The translations under genes and the position numbers were made by a program. A stretch of DNA of 33,371 nucleotides from NCBI GenBank assembly GCA_903889745.1, contig CAISYO010000097.1, forward strand, positions 1 to 33,371. Direction: 5' to 3'. The notes under the pieces were generated by a model. The model was not told the origin of the DNA. It did no database searches and was given only the letters and a program-made list of their open reading frames with translations. Shown here piece by piece: positions 6,374-13,342 of this stretch. Position 1 is the first letter of the stretch, and every line of letters begins with the position of its first letter. The DNA comes from an uncultured Bacteroidota bacterium. GTDB taxonomy: Bacteria; Bacteroidota; Bacteroidia; Flavobacteriales; Flavobacteriaceae.

Positions 6374-7552
6374 CTACTCACTACTTCCATCTCCATCCTG
6401 CACCATATACTTCCCCTTCTTACTCCCCTCATACATTTCATATTTCACAAAACGGGTTTCTAGTTTTCCGTTAAAGAGTTTAATTTTTCGGCTCGGCTTT
6501 AAGCCTACAAATTTCAATGCTTCTAAATTGGCGGTAATAAACCAAGCATTAGTATTCGGGTAACTTTGTTTTAAAGTATCGCCTATTTCTCGGTAAAAAC
6601 GTTCCATATCAATATCTAATCGCTCCCCATAAGGCGGATTAAACACCATGTGCAACGGTCCTTCGGTTGTCTTTTTCGAATCGAAGAAATTGTCATTGCT
6701 CACTTTTACATATTCGTCCAAATTAGCATTTTTGATATTATCTTTTGCTTTAGCGGCCGCACTTGGCGCTTTATCATATCCAGTAATAGTGTAATGAAAC
6801 TCGCGGGTTTTCTTCAATAGCGATTCTAAAATGTTATCGAATAATTCGGCATCCCAATCCTTCCATTTTTCAAAACCAAACTCTTTACGATTAATGTTGG
6901 CCGGAATATTACAAGCAATCATCGCAGCTTCGGCTAAAATAGTCCCCGATCCACACATAGGATCAACAAAATGGCTATTGCCTTCCCAACCCGATAAAAT
7001 AAGCATTCCTGCGGCTAATACTTCGTTAATCGGTGCAATATTTGTAGCTGTTCGATATCCTCTATGGTGCAACGAAGCGCCAGAAGAATCCAAGGAAACC
7101 GTTACCGTATCGCGATCAATGTGTACGTGAATTTGTAAATCGGGAAAATCTTTATCGATGCTAGGACGCTTTCCGTCAATAGCTCTGAATTGATCTACAA
7201 TAGCATCTTTGGTTTTCAAAGCCACAAACTGACTGTGGTTAAAATTTTCAGAATGCAAAGTTGTTTCTACCAAAAACGTAAGATGCGGCGTTAAATAATC
7301 GGTCCAATCAATCGCCATAATGCCATCATACAAGGTTTTTTCATTATGCGCTCGAAACGTTTTAATGGGTTTTAAAATTTTTAATGCCGTGCGTAAGGCT
7401 AAATTAGATTTGTACATAAAACCTTTATCGCCTTTAAAATGAACAACACGAGTTCCTATTTCTACTTGTTGTGCTCCTAAAAGTTGTAATTCTTTAGCTA
7501 CTATTTCTTCAAAACCAAAAAAAGTTTTGGCGGTCATTTTATAATTTTCCAT
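6374..7552 (-). CDS. rlmL: RlmL-like 23S rRNA (guanine-N2) methyltransferase, THUMP domain
   Basis: From MENYKMTAKTFFGFEEIVAKEL the protein has 392 residues. An N-terminal ferredoxin-like/THUMP region (about 1-150) is followed by the methyltransferase domain with HFVDPMCGSGTILAEAAM (194-211, SAM binding) and the catalytic FNPPYGERL (304-312). The NPPY motif marks amino-group methylation of a base. The architecture matches the RlmL half of E. coli RlmKL, which makes m2G2445 in 23S rRNA; the RlmK half is absent, as is common outside Gammaproteobacteria. I chose the start at 7552 over the track start at 7618, because the extra 22 residues (MHKITLIIHIAMVFC...) are translated intergenic sequence. 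Confidence 0.88.
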   Translation of the reverse strand: MENYKMTAKTFFGFEEIVAKELQLLGAQQVEIGTRVVHFKGDKGFMYKSNLALRTALKILKPIKTFRAHNEKTLYDGIMAIDWTDYLTPHLTFLVETTLHSENFNHSQFVALKTKDAIVDQFRAIDGKRPSIDKDFPDLQIHVHIDRDTVTVSLDSSGASLHHRGYRTATNIAPINEVLAAGMLILSGWEGNSHFVDPMCGSGTILAEAAMIACNIPANINRKEFGFEKWKDWDAELFDNILESLLKKTREFHYTITGYDKAPSAAAKAKDNIKNANLDEYVKVSNDNFFDSKKTTEGPLHMVFNPPYGERLDIDMERFYREIGDTLKQSYPNTNAWFITANLEALKFVGLKPSRKIKLFNGKLETRFVKYEMYEGSKKGKYMVQDGDGSSE

Positions 7553-7569
7553 GCTTGCATTTGAAATTC

Positions 7570-7593
7570 CATTGCAAAAAACCATTGCAATGT
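7570..7593. promoter_or_regulatory. Direct repeat/palindrome in the divergent promoter region
   Basis: CCATTGCA occurs twice (CCATTGCAaaaaaCCATTGCAATG), and the second copy forms the palindrome CATTGCAATG. It lies between the divergent rlmL-like and methyltransferase genes and could be an operator. Only the symmetry supports this. Confidence 0.25.
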
Positions 7594-7626
7594 GAATAAT
7601 TAAGGTAATCTTGTGCAAAAATACAT

Positions 7627-7634
7627 TAAATTTG
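7627..7634 (+). promoter_or_regulatory. -7 box for the methyltransferase-ZIP-murQ group
   Basis: TAAATTTG matches TAnnTTTG and lies 13 nt before the ATG at 7648. The TTG at 7612-7614 is only 12 nt upstream, so the -33 box is not convincing. This placement disfavours the TTG start at 7639 used by the ORF track. Confidence 0.45.
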
Positions 7635-7647
7635 CTACTTGAAAGAA

Positions 7648-8427
7648 ATGAAAACCGAATTAATGTCAGAACAGCATTCTATACACGCTTCCACAAACCA
7701 ACCCGTAACTGCTAATTGGTTTGAATCTTGGTTTGATACTCCTTATTACCATATTTTATACAAAGAGCGTAACGACGATGAGGCGGAGTTGTTAATGGAT
7801 AATTTAACCCAGTATTTGAATCTTCCGGAAGAAGCAAAAATATTAGACTTAGCTTGTGGTAAAGGCCGTCATGCAATTTATCTGAATTCGTTAGCGTATG
7901 ACGTTACCGGTGCTGATTTATCGGAAAATAGCATTGCCGAAGCCACTAAATTTGCCAATGAAAAACTGCATTTCAAAGTGCACGATATGCGTGAGCCTTT
8001 TGAAGAAAAATATGATGCTATTTTCAATTTATTTACTAGCTTTGGGTATTTTGATGATGATGCCGACAATTATAAAACATTAAAAGCCATTCACAATAGT
8101 TTGACCGAAACCGGATTTGCCGTACTTGATTTCATGAATGTGGATTATGTGTTGGAAAATTTGGTTCCCAATGAAGTAAAATCGGTGGATGGAATTGATT
8201 TTCATATCAAACGCTATGTAAAAGACGGCTATATTTTCAAAGAAATTAATTTTGAAGACCAAGGAAAAACCTTTCATTTTACCGAAAAAGTTCAGGCATT
8301 ACGCTTGGAAGATTTTGAACAAATGATGGAAAAAGCGGGTATATTTTTGTTGGATTTTTTTGGCGATTATAAATTGCGAAAATTTTACAAAAGTCAATCC
8401 GAACGTTTAATTATGATTTTTAAATAA
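7648..8427 (+). CDS. Class I SAM-dependent methyltransferase
   Basis: The 259-residue protein has the Rossmann-type SAM motif AKILDLACGKGRHAIYL (about 63-79). It continues with the acidic loop VTGADLSENSIAEA and the motif IV region YDAIFNLFTSFGYF. It belongs to the Methyltransf_25/11-like group. The substrate cannot be read from sequence. The N-terminus WFESWFDTPYYHILYKERND is a conserved block in this family, which rules out an internal start beyond it. ATG at 7648 and ATG at 7663 are both possible, and the ORF track used TTG at 7639. The stop overlaps the ATG of the ZIP transporter by one base, so the two are translationally coupled. Confidence 0.85.
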   Translation: MKTELMSEQHSIHASTNQPVTANWFESWFDTPYYHILYKERNDDEAELLMDNLTQYLNLPEEAKILDLACGKGRHAIYLNSLAYDVTGADLSENSIAEATKFANEKLHFKVHDMREPFEEKYDAIFNLFTSFGYFDDDADNYKTLKAIHNSLTETGFAVLDFMNVDYVLENLVPNEVKSVDGIDFHIKRYVKDGYIFKEINFEDQGKTFHFTEKVQALRLEDFEQMMEKAGIFLLDFFGDYKLRKFYKSQSERLIMIFK

Positions 8428-9161
8428 TGCACTATATCATTACTTTTTCGGCTGTAATTATTGGGTTTTTTATAGCGTTGTTTTTAAAACCGCAAAAGAA
8501 AAAAAACATCAAATTATTATTGGCGTTCAGTGGCGCTTTCTTGCTATCGTTGACCGTTTTACATTTACTTCCCGAATTATTTAGTGAAGGACATAATCCT
8601 ATTCACGAAGGCGAAGCTACACCTGCTTCATTACCTGTTGGCGTGTTCATCATGATTGGAATTTTGTTCCAAATCTTATTAGAATTTTTCTCTAAAGGAG
8701 CCGAACACGGTCATGTTCATGTTCATACTGACGCGCACAACGAATTACATCATATTCCGTGGTTGTTATTTATTAGCTTGTGTATTCATGCGTTACTGGA
8801 AGGTTTTCCAATTCATGAGAATCAAAATTTAGCCTACGGAATTGCAGTACATCATTTTCCAATTGCTATTATTTTAACTTTGTTTTTTGTGAATGCAAAA
8901 ATGAACAAATGGATGGTTTTTTCCTTTATGTTTGCCTTTGCACTGATGACACCACTAGGCACGTTATTAGCAGAACAAATGCATTTTGCACAACACTATT
9001 CTAAGGAAATTTCGGCAGTTGTCGTTGGGATTTTATTTCATATTTCGTCGACCATTATTTTTGAAAGCAACGAAGGACATAAATTCAATTTGGCTAAAAT
9101 TACCATGATTGTTTTTGGATTTGCATTAGCATATATAATTGAAATGGGACATTCGCATTAA
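8427..9161 (+). CDS. ZIP family divalent metal transporter
   Basis: The 244-residue membrane protein has about seven to eight hydrophobic helices. The N-terminal half includes FLLSLTVLHLLPELF. A His-rich loop follows (EHGHVHVHTDAHNELHH, about 94-110), typical of ZIP transporters. The two metal-site helices are visible: SLCIHALLEGFPIH and AYGIAVHHFPIAIIL, with the paired H..E and HH..P motifs of the binuclear metal centre. It probably imports Zn2+ or a similar cation across the inner membrane. The start codon overlaps the preceding stop (TAATG). murQ follows after 36 nt, probably in the same transcript. Confidence 0.93.
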   Translation: MHYIITFSAVIIGFFIALFLKPQKKKNIKLLLAFSGAFLLSLTVLHLLPELFSEGHNPIHEGEATPASLPVGVFIMIGILFQILLEFFSKGAEHGHVHVHTDAHNELHHIPWLLFISLCIHALLEGFPIHENQNLAYGIAVHHFPIAIILTLFFVNAKMNKWMVFSFMFAFALMTPLGTLLAEQMHFAQHYSKEISAVVVGILFHISSTIIFESNEGHKFNLAKITMIVFGFALAYIIEMGHSH

Positions 9162-9197
9162 TTTACCAAACTATTTTCAACCAAAGCACTATTTGAA

Positions 9198-10016
9198 ATG
9201 AACTTTACCAAAACCACCGAACAATCTTCAAAATATGAACATTTAGAAAAAATGTCGGTTAGCGAATTGTTGGCTAATATCAACCATGAAGATAAAACAG
9301 TTCCTTTAGCCATTGAAAAAGCATTGCCTCAAATTGAAAAATTAGTGACCGAGGTAGTAAGTAAAATGAAACAAGGCGGTCGATTATTTTATATTGGAGC
9401 AGGAACTTCGGGCCGATTAGGTATTGTAGATGCTTCAGAATGTCCGCCAACTTTTGGTGTTCCATTTGATTTGGTTATTGGAATTATTGCTGGTGGCGAC
9501 ACCGCGATTAGAAAAGCAGTTGAATTTGCAGAAGACGACAAAGAACAAGCTTGGAAAGACTTACAAGCCTGGAATATTAATGAAAAGGATGTGGTTATAG
9601 GAATTGCAGCTTCAGGAACTACACCCTATGTTATTGGTGGATTAGAAAAGTGCAACCAACAAAATATTTGCACAGGAAGTATAAGTTGCAATGCCGAAAG
9701 TCCGTTATCAAAAACGGCAAAATTTCCAATTGATGTCGTTGTAGGTCCAGAGTTTGTAACCGGTAGTTCGCGCATGAAAGCAGGTACAGCACAGAAGTTA
9801 GTTTTGAACATGATTTCCACTTCAACCATGATTCAGTTAGGTAAAGTAAAAGGTAATAAGATGGTAGATATGCAACTGAGTAACAATAAATTAGTTGACC
9901 GAGGAACTCGTATGATTATGGATGAAATTTCAGTTACGTATGAAGAAGCCAACGAACTTTTAGCTAGCCACGGAAGTGTTAGAAATGCAGTAGATTTTTA
10001 TTTAAATTCGAAATAA
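9198..10016 (+). CDS. murQ: N-acetylmuramic acid 6-phosphate etherase
   Basis: The 272-residue SIS-domain enzyme cleaves the D-lactyl ether of MurNAc-6-phosphate to GlcNAc-6-phosphate in cell-wall recycling. The signature GAGTSGRLGIVDASECPPTFG (68-87) carries the catalytic Glu81, and AVEFAEDD holds the second acidic residue (about Glu112). Further motifs are IGIAASGTTPYVIGGL and VVGPEFVTGSSRMKAGTAQK. The protein is slightly shorter than E. coli MurQ (298) because the C-terminal helical extension is reduced. The stop codon directly abuts the next start (TAAATG). No anmK, murP or nagZ is seen nearby, so the rest of the recycling pathway must lie elsewhere. Confidence 0.95.
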   Translation: MNFTKTTEQSSKYEHLEKMSVSELLANINHEDKTVPLAIEKALPQIEKLVTEVVSKMKQGGRLFYIGAGTSGRLGIVDASECPPTFGVPFDLVIGIIAGGDTAIRKAVEFAEDDKEQAWKDLQAWNINEKDVVIGIAASGTTPYVIGGLEKCNQQNICTGSISCNAESPLSKTAKFPIDVVVGPEFVTGSSRMKAGTAQKLVLNMISTSTMIQLGKVKGNKMVDMQLSNNKLVDRGTRMIMDEISVTYEEANELLASHGSVRNAVDFYLNSK

Positions 10017-10247
10017 ATGGCAACAAACAAATCCATTCTTGCAAAAGGTATTAAATATTTAGCCGCAGCTTTACCCTTATTGTTTGTTGGACCTGTCGTA
10101 ATTACTAGCGCGTTTAAAAACGAGAAACATCCTTTGTATGTTTATGTATTAATATTAGGAATAATCATTGGTTTTGCCGCTATGTTTCTAATCTTTAAAG
10201 GCATTACTACTATTTTAAAAAGTTTATTCGATGGTGATAAAAATTAA
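10017..10247 (+). CDS. DUF6095-like small membrane protein
   Basis: This 76-residue protein has two transmembrane helices (YLAAALPLLFVGPVVITSAF, and VYVLILGIIIGFAAMFLIFKGI) joined by a short loop, KNEKHPLY. It resembles the small flavobacterial family DUF6095, known from genome annotation only. Its ATG immediately follows the murQ stop, so it is likely translated by re-initiation in the same operon. No function can be read from the sequence. Confidence 0.8.
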   Translation: MATNKSILAKGIKYLAAALPLLFVGPVVITSAFKNEKHPLYVYVLILGIIIGFAAMFLIFKGITTILKSLFDGDKN

Positions 10248-10251
10248 AATT

Positions 10252-10623
10252 ATGAAATCTATTGTTTTAGGATTATTTTTCTTACTCTTAACTTCGTGTT
10301 ACCAACAAGAGCGAAATTGTACCGATTTTAAAACGGGTAAATTCACTTCTGAAACTGAAATAGAAGGCAAAAAATTCACGAGTACTTTTGAAAGAAATGA
10401 TTCCATTCAAATCGAAATGTATGAAGGTAAAATAGATACTTTTAAAGTGCGTTGGACAAACGATTGTGAATATGTCATTCAAAATATTCATCCTAAAAAC
10501 AGAGCTGAGAAGAAACCGGTACAAATGAAAATTTTGACAACCAACTCAAAATCATACACTTTTGAATATTCATTTGTTGGTGATGCAAAAAAACAGCGCG
10601 GAACTGCAACAAAATTAAATTAA
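10252..10623 (+). CDS. Small lipoprotein of unknown function
   Basis: Starting at MKSIVLGLFFLLLTSCYQQE gives 123 residues with a classic lipoprotein signal peptide: a hydrophobic core and the lipobox LTSC, so Cys16 would be lipidated. The mature part is small, charged and rich in Thr/Lys with β-strand-like pattern (NCTDFKTGKFTSETEIEGKK). The ORF track starts 7 codons earlier at 10231, which overlaps the preceding gene and precedes the signal peptide. I recall relatives labelled 'DNA topoisomerase IV' in databases. Nothing here supports that name. Confidence 0.8.
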   Translation: MKSIVLGLFFLLLTSCYQQERNCTDFKTGKFTSETEIEGKKFTSTFERNDSIQIEMYEGKIDTFKVRWTNDCEYVIQNIHPKNRAEKKPVQMKILTTNSKSYTFEYSFVGDAKKQRGTATKLN

Positions 10624-10654
10624 TGAACGTATAATTAGTCAAAAAGCAAAAACA

Positions 10655-11425
10655 ATGGAAGTATTTTTAAACCCAGATGCATGGGTGGCGTTATTAACTT
10701 TAACTTTTTTAGAGATTATTTTAGGAATTGATAACATCATTTTTATCTCAATAGTAACTGGTAAATTACCCGAAGAAAAACGCAAAAAAGCTACTCAATT
10801 AGGTTTGTTTTTAGCAATGTTTATGCGTATAGCCTTACTGTTTGGAATCACTATTTTAATTGCCATGAAAGCACCTTGGTTTAGCTTTGATATTGGTTGG
10901 TTTTCAGCTGATATAACTGGTCAAGCCTTAATATTATTACTTGGTGGTTTGTTCTTAATTTATAAAAGTACTAAAGAAATTCATGAAAAAGTAGACCATA
11001 AAGGCGAAGAAGAAAAAAGTATGCAATCGAGTGCTGCTAAATCTTTTGGCAGTGTTATTATTCAAATTTTATTGATTGATTTGATCTTTTCAGTTGATAG
11101 TATTTTAACAGCCGTTGGAATGACTAACGGAATCGAAGGAGCTTTAGCCATAATGATTACTGCAGTAGTTATTTCTGTAGCTATTATGATGTTATTTGCT
11201 GTCCCTGTTGGCAATTTTGTCAATGCTAATCCTTCTATTCAAATTTTAGGATTAGCCTTTTTAATCCTAATCGGATTTATGTTAATTACCGAAAGTATGC
11301 ATTTATCGCATGCACAGTTAGCAGGTCAACATGTGGGCGCCGTTCCAAAAGGTTATTTGTATTTTGCGATTGCATTTTCATTAGCGGTAGAATTTATTAA
11401 TATGAAAATGCGTAAAAAGAAATAA
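10655..11425 (+). CDS. TerC family integral membrane protein
   Basis: The 256-residue polytopic protein has the TerC family signatures in helices 1 and 5: LEIILGIDNIIFISIVTGKLP (about 19-39) and LIDLIFSVDSILTAVGM (about 141-157). Their buried aspartates are thought to bind metal. About seven hydrophobic helices are visible, with a charged cytoplasmic loop EIHEKVDHKGEEEKS. TerC proteins are linked to tellurite resistance and, in several bacteria, to metal (Mn) export that supports exported metalloenzymes. The substrate here is unknown. The gene follows the lipoprotein after 31 nt, with a dispersed repeat and a terminator downstream. Confidence 0.92.
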   Translation: MEVFLNPDAWVALLTLTFLEIILGIDNIIFISIVTGKLPEEKRKKATQLGLFLAMFMRIALLFGITILIAMKAPWFSFDIGWFSADITGQALILLLGGLFLIYKSTKEIHEKVDHKGEEEKSMQSSAAKSFGSVIIQILLIDLIFSVDSILTAVGMTNGIEGALAIMITAVVISVAIMMLFAVPVGNFVNANPSIQILGLAFLILIGFMLITESMHLSHAQLAGQHVGAVPKGYLYFAIAFSLAVEFINMKMRKKK

Positions 11426-11428
11426 TAG

Positions 11429-11475
11429 TAGTAACGAATGGCTCGGGACATACTGGCGGTCCATTTTCCTGCTAT
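11429..11475 (+). repeat. Dispersed repeat, copy 1 (after terC)
   Basis: AGTAACGAATGGCTCGGGA, 11 nt, TCCATTTTCCTGCTAT. The reverse complement of 31475-31520 has the same two blocks with the same 11-nt spacing, at about 31 of 34 matching positions. AATGG and CCATT within each copy are complementary. It begins 4 nt after the terC stop codon. Confidence 0.7.
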
Positions 11476-11484
11476 ACATTACAA

Positions 11485-11527
11485 TAAAAAAGGGTCACTA
11501 CGAGTACGTCAGCAACCCTTTTTTATT
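11485..11527. terminator. Bidirectional terminator between terC and fhs
   Basis: AAAAAAGGGT, 19-20 nt loop, ACCCTTTTTT: a 10-bp stem with T tracts on both strands, between convergent genes. Confidence 0.8.
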
Positions 11528-11581
11528 TTCATTACTATCAGGGTTAGTTAGTATTTGTATTGTTTATTTGCTTCAAAAAAA

Positions 11582-13255
11582 TTAAGACAATCCAGTAATT
11601 ACTCCGTAATTATCAATATCAATTCGTTCAGCATTAGGAACCGCTGGTAAACCAGGCATTCGCATTACCTCACCTAAAAGCGGCACAATAAATCCGGCTC
11701 CGCTAGCTATTTCAAATTCACGAACGGTAATGTCAAAATTCGTTGGTCTACCAATTAACTTCTCATTATCAGAAAAACTGGCTGGTGTTTTTGCCATACA
11801 AACCGAAAAATGACTAAAACCTAAATCGTTGATCATTTTTAATTGGGCTTTAGATTTTGGAGAAAACTCTACTTCATTCGCTCCATATATGTTCTTAGCT
11901 ACAGTATTTATCTTATATTCAATACTATCTGAAGGTTGATACAACGGTTTGTAATTTGCCGTTCCTTTTTCAATTTCGGCAACTACTTTTTGCGCTACTT
12001 CTGCAGAACCTTTTCCACCATGAATAAAAGCCGTACTTACAATAGCTGTAACTCCTTTAGTGGTACACAATTCTTTTAACTTGTCATATTCTGCTTGGGT
12101 ATCATCTGGGAAAGCATTAATACAAACTACAGGATTCAATCCAAATTGTTGCATATTTTCGATGTGCTTTTCTAAATTACAAAAGCCTTTTTCAATAGCG
12201 CTTACGTTTTCGGTTTTGAAATCTTCCGCCGCTAATCCTGCGTGGTGTTTTATAGCTCTAATTGTTGCTACTAACACAACTGCATCAGGTTTTAAACCAC
12301 TTTGTTCGCATTTAATGTGCAGAAACTTCTCAGCGCCTAAATCAGCACCAAAACCTGCTTCTGTCACCACATAATCAACAAGAGATAATCCCATTTTAGT
12401 TGCAATTGCTGTATTTGTCCCTTGAGCAATACTGGCAAATGGTCCACCATGTAAAATAGCTGGATTTCCGTCGATGGTTTGAACTAAATTGGGTTTAATA
12501 GCATCTTTCAATAACGTTGCCATTGCTCCTACTACATTTAAATCGCGAGCAAAAATGGCTTTTCCTTCCAATGTTTTACCAACGAATATATTTCCTAATC
12601 GGAATTTTAAATCTGCTAAATCTTTTGCCAAACATAAAATCGCCATCACTTCTGATGCTGGCGTTATGTTGAAGCCGTCTTCACGCATGGTTCCATTTGC
12701 TTTAGCGCCAACTCCTATGATAATTTGGCGCAACGAACGATCGTTCATATCCATTACCCGTTTCCAAGCAATAGATTTTGGATCTAGATTTAAGGAATAT
12801 TTGGTGTTTTGTAAATTATTATCAATCACCGCCGAAAGTAAGTTATTCGCCTTTTCAATTGCCGAAAAATCGCCTGTGAAATGCAAATTGATATCTTCCA
12901 TTGGCAACACTTGCACATAACCACCACCAGCTGCTCCACCTTTTAAACCAAAAACAGGCCCCAATGAAGGCTCGCGTAAAACCGCATTCGCTTTTTTACC
13001 AATATAATTCAAACCATCCGTCAAACCGATAGACATGGTGGTTTTTCCTTCCCCATATTTAGTAGGCGACATAGCTGAAACTAAAATTAGTTTTCCTTTA
13101 GGATGTTCTTGTTGCAAATGAAGTGGTAATTTAGCTTTATACTTACCGTAATATTCTAAATCGTCTTCTTTAATATTTATTTTTTTGGCAATTTCTTTGA
13201 TATGAGACATCGTTGCATTTTGTGCAATTTCAATATCTGATGGAAATGTAGGCAT
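11582..13255 (-). CDS. fhs: Formate--tetrahydrofolate ligase
   Basis: The 557-residue protein has the usual length for this enzyme. It makes 10-formyl-THF from formate, THF and ATP, feeding purine and one-carbon metabolism in the cytoplasm. The ATP-binding loop PTKYGEGKTTMSIGL (about 65-79) is clear. Other family blocks are REPSLGPVFGLKGGAAGGGYVQVLPMEDINLHFTGD in the first quarter, FNITPASEVMAILCLA, VTEAGFGADLGAEKF, and near the C-terminus ASGAGFIVPLLGEVMRMPGLP. It stands alone between terC (convergent) and parC (88 nt upstream on the same strand). No frameshift or odd feature is seen. Confidence 0.97.
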   Translation of the reverse strand: MPTFPSDIEIAQNATMSHIKEIAKKINIKEDDLEYYGKYKAKLPLHLQQEHPKGKLILVSAMSPTKYGEGKTTMSIGLTDGLNYIGKKANAVLREPSLGPVFGLKGGAAGGGYVQVLPMEDINLHFTGDFSAIEKANNLLSAVIDNNLQNTKYSLNLDPKSIAWKRVMDMNDRSLRQIIIGVGAKANGTMREDGFNITPASEVMAILCLAKDLADLKFRLGNIFVGKTLEGKAIFARDLNVVGAMATLLKDAIKPNLVQTIDGNPAILHGGPFASIAQGTNTAIATKMGLSLVDYVVTEAGFGADLGAEKFLHIKCEQSGLKPDAVVLVATIRAIKHHAGLAAEDFKTENVSAIEKGFCNLEKHIENMQQFGLNPVVCINAFPDDTQAEYDKLKELCTTKGVTAIVSTAFIHGGKGSAEVAQKVVAEIEKGTANYKPLYQPSDSIEYKINTVAKNIYGANEVEFSPKSKAQLKMINDLGFSHFSVCMAKTPASFSDNEKLIGRPTNFDITVREFEIASGAGFIVPLLGEVMRMPGLPAVPNAERIDIDNYGVITGLS

Positions 13256-13302
13256 GTTATTGTGTTTTAATTTAGGGTAAAAGTTGTGATTGTGATAGTA
13301 AA

Positions 13303-13335
13303 AAAGACCTTCATGGTTATAGAAACCTTGCAGGC
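13303..13335 (-). terminator. Weak hairpin/T-tract downstream of parC
   Basis: On minus, GGTT-tctat-AACC is embedded in CTGCAAGGTTTCTATAACCA and followed 8 nt later by TTTTTT. The short stem makes this a weak terminator at best. It may be a decayed 'CCTGCAAGGTTT' palindromic repeat. Confidence 0.3.
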
Positions 13336-13342
13336 CAAAAAT

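Noticed and set aside
10252-10623. 'DNA topoisomerase IV' as a name for the small lipoprotein
   Set aside because: I recall this label in databases for relatives, but the protein is a short lipoprotein with no topoisomerase motif.
11990-12920. Plus-strand ORFs of 104 and 143 aa opposite fhs
   Set aside because: Ser/Ala-rich shadow frames of a strongly conserved gene; no independent support.
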